Shown here in pieces: positions 1-9,000 of a stretch of 45,766 nucleotides of DNA. The notes under the pieces were generated by a model. The model saw only the letters and a program-made list of their open reading frames with translations, had not been told where the DNA came from and did not search any database. Both the position numbers and the translations under genes were made by a program. This DNA is from Thiothrix sp. (GTDB taxonomy: Bacteria; Pseudomonadota; Gammaproteobacteria; Thiotrichales; Thiotrichaceae). The DNA lies in assembly GCA_020442915.1 (NCBI GenBank), contig JAGRJD010000020.1, forward strand, positions 1 to 45,766. The letters run 5' to 3'. The stretch's first letter is position 1. Every line of letters starts with the position of its first letter.

Positions 1-2
1 AC

Positions 3-3000
3 CACGCGGGTCTTATGCGTATCCACGGCAACGGTGTGCCGGATACCGCCATCAACAACAATGCGGTAAATCTGGCGGCATCCACCGGTCTGACTTCCGG
101 TGACCCTGCGGTCACTGCAGCAGCAACTGCCATGGCACCCGCCTTTCGTGTGCCGGGCCTGAACGTCATGCTCAATCGCGGCAACATGCTCAACCATGCA
201 GTAACTTACCGTGCCGGGGAGGAAGACCTATACAATTTTCCGGGCTACCAACCGGATTACTATGGTCGTACCGACCAGCCGGTCAAGGTGGGTGTGACCG
301 ATGCCGACCTTTATGATGTCGCTGGCGACATCTTTTTCATCTACCGTTTCGGCTACGGGGTGCAGGCCTACCATACGGATGGTACCCTGGGCTGGGAATA
401 CCTTGCCAGGGTCAGTGCGGCCGACGTCAATACCACCATCGGCCTGTACGCTGCCGCCAACCCGGACAACAACACCATCCAGTTCTTCAACCTTGACGGT
501 ACCCGTCCGGCGGTATCAAGCCTGTCCCAGGTGGTGAATGACATTTCCTTCACCCCGTCCGGAAAGTACCTCTATTCCGTGCGCACTGCCGGAGGCGGGA
601 CACTGGGCTCACCGGCTGCCGTCACCCTGAGCCGTATCAACCCGGCAACCGGAAGCATCCTCAACAACATGGTGCTGCCGGAAACCATTCCGAACGGCTG
701 GTCGGGTTACGTGGCGTTTTATACCGAAACCGATTTCTATACCACGGCCTTCATCGGAAACAACAACGATGACCGGCTGTTCAAGTACCGGCTGGTGGAT
801 GCCGGTGGCAATCCGGACCCGCTGGGTACGCCGGTTCTGGATACCAGCTTTGGTGCGGCTGCCAGCCCCGGCTCGCTGTACATTTCCAGCCAGGGCAGCG
901 GCAATGCCTGGGGCAGCGACAACTGGACCGTGGACGGCAGCGGCAATGTCTATGTCACCGGCTACCGGGGTGTTGCCAGTGTCGGTGATTACGGCGCCAA
1001 CATCACCCGTATCGGTCCTGTCGGGGTGGATGTCGAGAATGACTACATTCTGGTGGACTCGGTCGGTGCCCAAGGCACCGCAACCGGAGGTTCGAACATC
1101 AATCGTGTCGGACTGGACTGGGGGGTTGGAGGAAATAGTGTCAATAACCAACTGTCTGGTGTTGTCTTTGAGGACGTGAATTATGGTGGTGGTGCAGGCC
1201 GTGACCAGTCCACCTCCTCCGGTATCGGTGTCAACGGTGTGACCGTCGAACTTTATGATCAGTCTGGAACCTTTGTGGCCACCACGACCACGGCCAACGA
1301 TGGCACCTACACCTTCAGTAATCTGATCAATGGTGGCTACTACGTGCGTGTGGTCAACAATACCGTTACTTCCACCCGTGCAGGATCGGACGGGTCGGAA
1401 CGGGGCGTGCAGACCTTTCGCTTTGGTGGAGCCACACCTGAACCGGTTACGGGCGAAGTGGGGGGACGTAACCCTGCCGTGGCGGATACCCTGGCTTATG
1501 CGCCCGGTGCCGTGCTGGATACCGGTGATTTCACCTTCACCGGCGGCATGATCGACGGTCAGGCCCAATCCGTCACCCCGGTCACGGTCGCCGGCAGCGA
1601 TGTCACCGGGGTCGACTTCGGGTTCAACTTCGACACCATCGTGAATGTGAATGATGCCGGACAGGGCTCACTGCGCCAGTTCATCCTCAACAGCAACCGC
1701 TTGGCCAATACCGGGCTGGCCCAGGAAGGCTCACGCAAGGCTTTGGATAATACCGACGAGGCCCTGCCTGCCGGTGTGGAAACCTCCATCTTCATGATCC
1801 CCGCAGCACAGCTTACCGGTGGTGTGGCACAGATTACGCTGAACTCAAGCACACTGCCCGCCATCACGGGTGCCAACGGTGCCGGCACCCTGATTGATGC
1901 CACCACCCAGACCGTCAATATCGGTGACACCAACCCCGGCGTACTCGGGAGCGGCGGGACCGTCGGGGTTGATGCCCTGCCCCTGCCGCAGATTCAGCGG
2001 CCCGAGGTGCAACTGGCACCGGTGGCGGCCGGCAGGGGCTACGGCCTGGTTCTGGGAGCCGGGAACAGCGGTGTGCGCGGCCTGGCCATTTACGGCTTCG
2101 GGACGGATGTCAATTCCAACGGCCTGATCCTCGTCAATGGTGCGGGTACCAACGCCCTGATCGAACAGAACATTCTTGGTGCTTCAGCCACCAGTTTTAC
2201 TGCCCCACCGCTGCAAGGCCCCGGCTCCAATGTCAACATCACAGGCAGCAATGGCATGTTGCGCAATAACCTGATCGGTTTCTCACGTGGTAATGGTGTT
2301 CGTTTCGGCAGCACAGCCTGGCAGGTTTATGGCAACGAAATTTACGCTAATGGTGCTGGTTCGGCGGATAATCTGTGGGGATATGGAGCCACTGGCCTTG
2401 TCATCCGGGGTAACCGGATTGCCAATGCGGCCTCTGGCGGGTTTGACGGGTTGACTGCCTCAAGCTTCGTGAACAATACCGTTACCGGCAATGGTCAGGC
2501 CGTTACCAGCCCGGAGGATTACGGGGTCTCCGTAGTCGGCAACGGCTCTGTTTTCAGCAAGAACATTTTCTTCGGCAATTTGGGACAGGGAATACTGGTC
2601 TACAGCAATGTGCTACCCACCTCACTCAACAACCGTATCAGCCAGAACCGCATGTTCAACAATGGCAAGCTCGGGATTGATATAACCAATGTCACCGACA
2701 CGGCTGGCAATGGTGTGACCCTGAACGATGCCAATGATACCGATGCCGGGCCTAACAGCGCACTCAACTTTCCGCAGTTCAGCAGTGCCGCACTGGTCGG
2801 TACCGACCTGATCCTGCAGGGTTGTGCCCCTGCCGGTGCCACCATCGAGCTGTTCGAGGCCGATGTTTCCCCCACTTCAACCTCCGGTGTGAGTGCCGGT
2901 GCCAACCAGCTCGGCATGACACAGGATTACGGTGAAGGCGAGCGCTACCTGCTGACCCTGACTGAAGGGGTGGGTGAGGACAGCGTTACCACGCCGGTGG

Positions 3001-6000
3001 ACTGCAGCACCCTGACGGATACCGATGGCAACAGTGCTGTCGGCATGAGCCCGTTTCAGTGGACGGTTCCCCTGCCGGCGGATGTGGTGCTGGGCGACAG
3101 GCTGACGGCAACGGCAACACGCAGTGCAACAGGCACCTCTGAATTTTCCCCGGCTACCCCTGTTCTGAAGTACTCCGCTCCTGTTGTCAGAACAACGCCA
3201 CCAGTCTACGCAGTCTGCAAATCGACCAAGGTGGAACAGTTGGATGCCTTTCAGTATGCAACGGCTACAGGTTCAGGTGCTGCAGGTGTTCCGAGTCTGA
3301 ATTATACGGCACCTGCCGGTTCCAACCGTTTCATGCTGGTTATGTTGAGCATGGAGCGTGACCATGCTCCCTTAGATGCACGGGGTGATAATTTTGAAAC
3401 AGACCCCGGCGTGACTTTCCCTGATGTGACATTTGGTGGTACTTCCCTGCCGAGGCTGGCCTATTCAGTGGACTCTGCCGGTGCAACCTCCAACTTTGGT
3501 GATGCGGAAATTTCTCGCAGCTATTATGTATATGGTTTGTTTGACCTGAGCATTCCGGCCGGTGAGCAGTTGCTGGCGGTTTCAGGCATCAATTTGCCAG
3601 CCAGTGCCGGTGATGAGGCCATATTGACGGTTGCCACCTTTGCCAATGTGGGTGCATTCAACCCGTCACCGTCAACCGGCTTTATTGACCGCAATGCGCC
3701 ATTCAGTGCTGAACTGACCACATCGCCTGTCCATGCCAGCCAGCCACCGGGTACAACATCAGCAGATAATATGCTGTTTGCGTTCGGTACCTCTTCCAGA
3801 CCGGAAACGCTGACGATTGGAGCGGGTTGGAACAAACTGGTGGAAATACCGCTCACCAACCTGAATGGGGCTTATGCCACGGCTGCGGGGCGCATGAACG
3901 GGCCATTCACTGAGAATGATGGCCATACACTGTTGATACAGGCCATTCAGGGGGTTACAACAGCTCAGACGGCAAGCTTGAGTAGTTCGGCGACCAACCT
4001 GCAAAGTCTGTCCCTGCATGCCTATCAGATGGTTGCACATGGCTGTGATTACGGTGATGCGCCTGCCAGTTATGGTGATGCTTACCACTCACAGAGTTGG
4101 AGTCGCAGAATCGGTGCACAGCGGGGGGATGCTGAAACGGCAACGCCGACGGATGCCAATGCTGCGGGTGATGACAACAGCAAGCTGGATGATGAAGATG
4201 GTGTGACCATTCCCCCTCTGGTTGTGGGGCAGTCAGCCACTATGGACGTCAATGTGTCCGGTACTGCTTATCTGAGTGCCTGGATTGACTGGAATGGCGA
4301 TGGTGATTTTGCTGATGCCGGTGAACAGGTTGCCACTGATTTGCAGGACGCCGATGCGGATGGAACCATCCCGATAAGCGTTAATGTACCGGCCACGGCA
4401 GCAACCGGCCAGACTTATGCCCGTTTCCGCTGGTCGATCAATACCGGAGCGGCTCCCAATGGTTGGGCTTCTTACGGTGAGGTCGAGGATTATGCCGTCA
4501 GAGTAAGCAATCACTATCAACCTGTGCTGCCGGCGCAGCAATGCGAGGTCAGTGCTGCTGGGTGGAACTTCAACTTCACGACGGATTTTACCGGTGAGTC
4601 CAGTTATCGTCTGGATTATGCCGGAACTGGCTGGACTTACGATGGTGACGGGATCCCGCAGCGCTCTCCGACTCAGGCTCCTGATTCAGTGTTGACACTG
4701 GGCCCGTATGATAAACCGGCAGAGCTGCGCAACAATCCGATCAGTGATGGTCGTGGTGAAACCTGGTTGCTGGTCAGCCGTTTTGAAGCAACCCCTTCAA
4801 CTCCCCAGAGTATCCTCTTTGAGGATCGTGCGGGAGGGGATCATGACGTGTTTGCTGTCATTGATTCCGCCGGCAATGTACTGGGTCGTTACCCGGCGTC
4901 TGGTTCGGACAATGTCAACAATACCAGCGCGAACGGATCGGAGATCACGCTCAACTTCACCATGCCGGCTGATGGTGTGGTCTACACTCATATCTGGGTG
5001 AGTGATTTCGGGGTGGGCTTTGGCTACCACTATGCCAGTACCTGCCGGCAGGATTACTCGGACAGCCCTGTGGATGGTGCTGCGTTGCCATCAGGCTCGA
5101 CAGCAGCCTATGGTGTGGCAACCCACGCCATTGTCAGTGGTGTGCAGCTGGGGGCGACAATTACCAATGACACCAGCGCTGTTGAAAATGCGGATAATGC
5201 GTCTGACGACGGTGTGGCAATCTTCCCGGTTCTCACCAAAGGCGACACCAGCTACAGCATCCCGGCAGCCGGCATCAGCGGTACCGGTGTGGGTACGCTT
5301 TATGCCTGGATTGACTTTGACGGCAATGGCCGCTTTGACAGTGACGAGTTTGCTTCGGTGGCTTTCAATAATGGTACCAGTGATCCGCTGACATTCGGTG
5401 GGTTTGGTTCGGTCACGGCCAATGGCAGTACCTATGCCCGCCTCCGCCTGACGACGGATACGCTGACCAGTGCGGATGCCGCTACTGCAGCTGTTGATGG
5501 TGAGGTTGAGGATTATGCCATCACCGTGAACAATTACTATCAGCCCGCACTGCCGACAAAGCAATGCGAGGTGAGTGCCACCGGATGGAACTTCAGTTTC
5601 TCTCCGGATTTCAGTGGGGAGCCCGACTTCCGCCTGAACTATGCCGGAACCGGCTGGGTCTATGATGCTGATGGCATACCGCGCCGCAACATGGCATCGG
5701 TACCCAACTCGGTGCTGACACTGGGACCGAAACAGAAGCCGACGGAGTTGCGTAATAATCCGGTCAGTGATGGCCGTGGTGAAACCTGGCTGCTGGTGAG
5801 CCGTTTTGAGGCAGAGCCGTCAAGCACCCAGAGCATTACCTTCGAGGATGATTCGCAGGAGGATCATGATGTGTTCGCTGTCATCGATTCTGCCGGCAAT
5901 GTACTGGGCCGTTACCCGGTGTCTGGTTCAAACAATGTCAACAATACCAGCGTGGACGGATCAGAGGTCACACTCAGTTTCATCATGCCGGCTGATGGTG

Positions 6001-9000
6001 TGGTTTATACCCATATCTGGCTCAGTGATTTCGGGGTGGAATTCGGCAATCATTACGCCGATACCTGCCGGCTGGATTATTCAGACGCACCGGCTGATGG
6101 TGCGGCATTGCCGTCAGGCGCAACGGCGGCCTATGGCGTGGCAACCCATATCATCAATGGCACGAAACTGGGTGCCATGATTACGGATGAAGCCAGCGCG
6201 GTTGAAAATGCGGATAATGCGTCTGACGATGGTGTAGCAACCTTTCCGACCCTCTCTTCGGGTAGTACCAGCTACAGCATTCCCGCCGCCAGTCTCAGTG
6301 GCACGGGTGCTGGTACGCTCTACGCCTGGATCGACTTTGATGGTAATGGCAGCTTCGACAATGATGAATTCGCTTCGGTCGGATTCAACAATGGCGCCAG
6401 CGGTCCGCTTGCTTTCAGCGGCTTTGGTTCGGTAACGGCCAGTGGCAACAGCACCTATGCCCGTTTCCGCCTGACCACGGACACGCTGACCGGTACGGAT
6501 GCTGCTACTGCAGCCGGTAATGGAGAAGTTGAGGATTATGCGTTGACCCTTGGTGCAACGGTCTCTTGCAGCAATCCGGTCGAATCCGTTAATACGGATA
6601 TCACCATGGCAACCCTGCTGGCGGGTGGAACGGTTACCCTGAATGGTGTCAATGTTTCTGTCAGCACGACCGGACGTGCCGAGTCGTTTACGACCGATGG
6701 TGTTATCCAAAGTGGCGCTTTTCTGAATAAGGATTGGGACGTTACTACGTCATCCATCACCTACCACTTCAGTCAGGCCATTTCCCGTTTCGAGGCGACC
6801 TTTGATGCCCATCATGATCAGGAGCGGATTACCTTCAGTCATCCAGCGAGTACGGTTATTAACCGTATGAACTCCACAGGTGGCCTGGCTCCTTCCATCA
6901 TGAGTCAGGCCACCCTGATCAATGGGGGGCTGGAGCTGCGTTCCAATTTGACCGACCAGAATCCGGGGACTTCATCCGAAGCCTTTGGCTCCAAGGCAAC
7001 GGTTATCTGGAATTTCCCGGTGCCGACACAAAGCCTGACCATTACGGTGGCTGGCAGCAGTCAGGGGGGAGCGGTGACAATCACCTCCGGTACTGTCAGC
7101 GCAACCAACTACAACGGGACCATTATTGATGGTGCCTTTAAATTTACGACCTGCACCTCATCCTGTGGTGCCATGGATCTGTCTGCCATCAGCAATCCGG
7201 TTCTGGGTAATCCGGTTCCCTGGGGAAATACCGGGATCACCGGTACCTTCACCAAAATTGGTAGTGGACAAAATGTGAATAGCTGCTCAGCTTACAATCT
7301 GGGCAAGGTCAATGCGGCCACGGTCGGTATGGGTACTGCCGATCAGCAGTCACCCGGTGGTATCGGTTACCGATACCAGCTGACCTTCAGTGAGCCGGTT
7401 ACAAACCTGGAGCTGGGTCTTTCATCGCTGGTCAAGACGGCCCTGATCAATACCATCTATGGTTATGGTGAAGCGGTACGCCTGACCTTCAATCTGGAAG
7501 GTGGCGGTACCCATACCCTGACCTCCGGTGATGTAAGCAATCTGAGTCGGGTTTCCCGGTCCGGAAACAGTTTCCAGGCGACGACCATGCAGAATGGTTC
7601 CTTTGATGTCAAACTGCCAGCGGGTGTCAAGGTGCTCTCTGTCGTTTTCGAGGCTTATGATACGGAACTGAACCCTGCCAACTGGTTCTGTGGCAGCTCT
7701 GCTTCCAATGGCATCCTGCTCACCAGCGTGAATGCCTGTGTGGTTGCTGCGCCGGCCAATCCGGCCTGGGCCGTTACCAAGGCGACGGACAGTACACCTT
7801 CCAGGGCTGGCGATACGCTGGATTACACCTTCACGCTGGCCAATACCGGTGATCAGCCCATCTCGAACATCGTTGTGTCCGACCCCAGATGTGCGGCCAC
7901 GCCGGTACTGCAGAGTGGTGATACGCTGGCCAACAACATCCTGGATGTTGGCGAGACACACATCTACGCCTGTACGTCAGCGGGGATCACCCAGGCTGAA
8001 GTGGATGCCGGTGTGGTCAACAATACCGTGACGGTCAGCGGCGTGCCGGCCAGTGGAACCCTGGCCAATGCCACCGACTCCGTTGCCACACCGGTTGTTG
8101 CACCGCTGGTCTGCGTGGGTGTTCCTGTGACTACCCTGCAGGGTGCTTATGTCAACGCTGGCAACGAGTATGTACTGACAGAGGATCAGATCAATCAGAA
8201 GGGCTTTGTCTGGTCGGTCCAGAAGATCGATCTTGCCCTGCCGTTTGATATTGAGCTGGCGGTTTATCTCGGCAAGAATACTGGCATCAATCCCCTGACC
8301 GGCCTGGATGCCGGTGCTGATGGTCTGGCTTTCATTCTCCAGAATGACCCGCGCGGTGTCAGCGCTGAAGGCTTCTATGGTGGTGGCATGGGGGTCGACG
8401 GAGCGGCCAACCTGAGCCTGCTGGGGATTACCGAACAGGCAATCAGTCCCTCTGTCACGATCGAGTTTGATACATTCGATAACAGCCCTTTCCAGAGTAC
8501 GGGTGATATTGTTGCCGACCATACCGGAATTTATCTGAATGGTGACGTTTACCAGCCGGATCCTGCCAATACCCTGTTGGCGGCAACACCGATCGGTGAG
8601 GTTGAGGATGGCCGTTACCATATTGCCCGTTTTGTCTGGGATCCGACCACCTGGCAGTTGCAGTACTATCTGGATGGTACCCAGCTGGCTTCCCTGAATC
8701 CCAACCTGATGGGCCATCTGGGTGGTCGTTATGTCCGGTTCGGTTTGTCTGCGGCAACCGGTGCGTCAAAGAACGAACACAAGGCGTGCTGGGTAAAACC
8801 GCCAACGATGACTGCAGGGGGGTATACCATCTCCGGCACGGTGTTCGAGGATATCCACTACGGTGGTGGTGCCGGGCGTGACCTTGCCAGTGCCGGGACA
8901 CCGGTTCCCAATGCGACAGTCGAGTTATATGATGCGGCGGGGAATCTGCTTGCGACCACGACGACTGCTGCGGATGGCACTTACCGTTTCACTGAACTGA

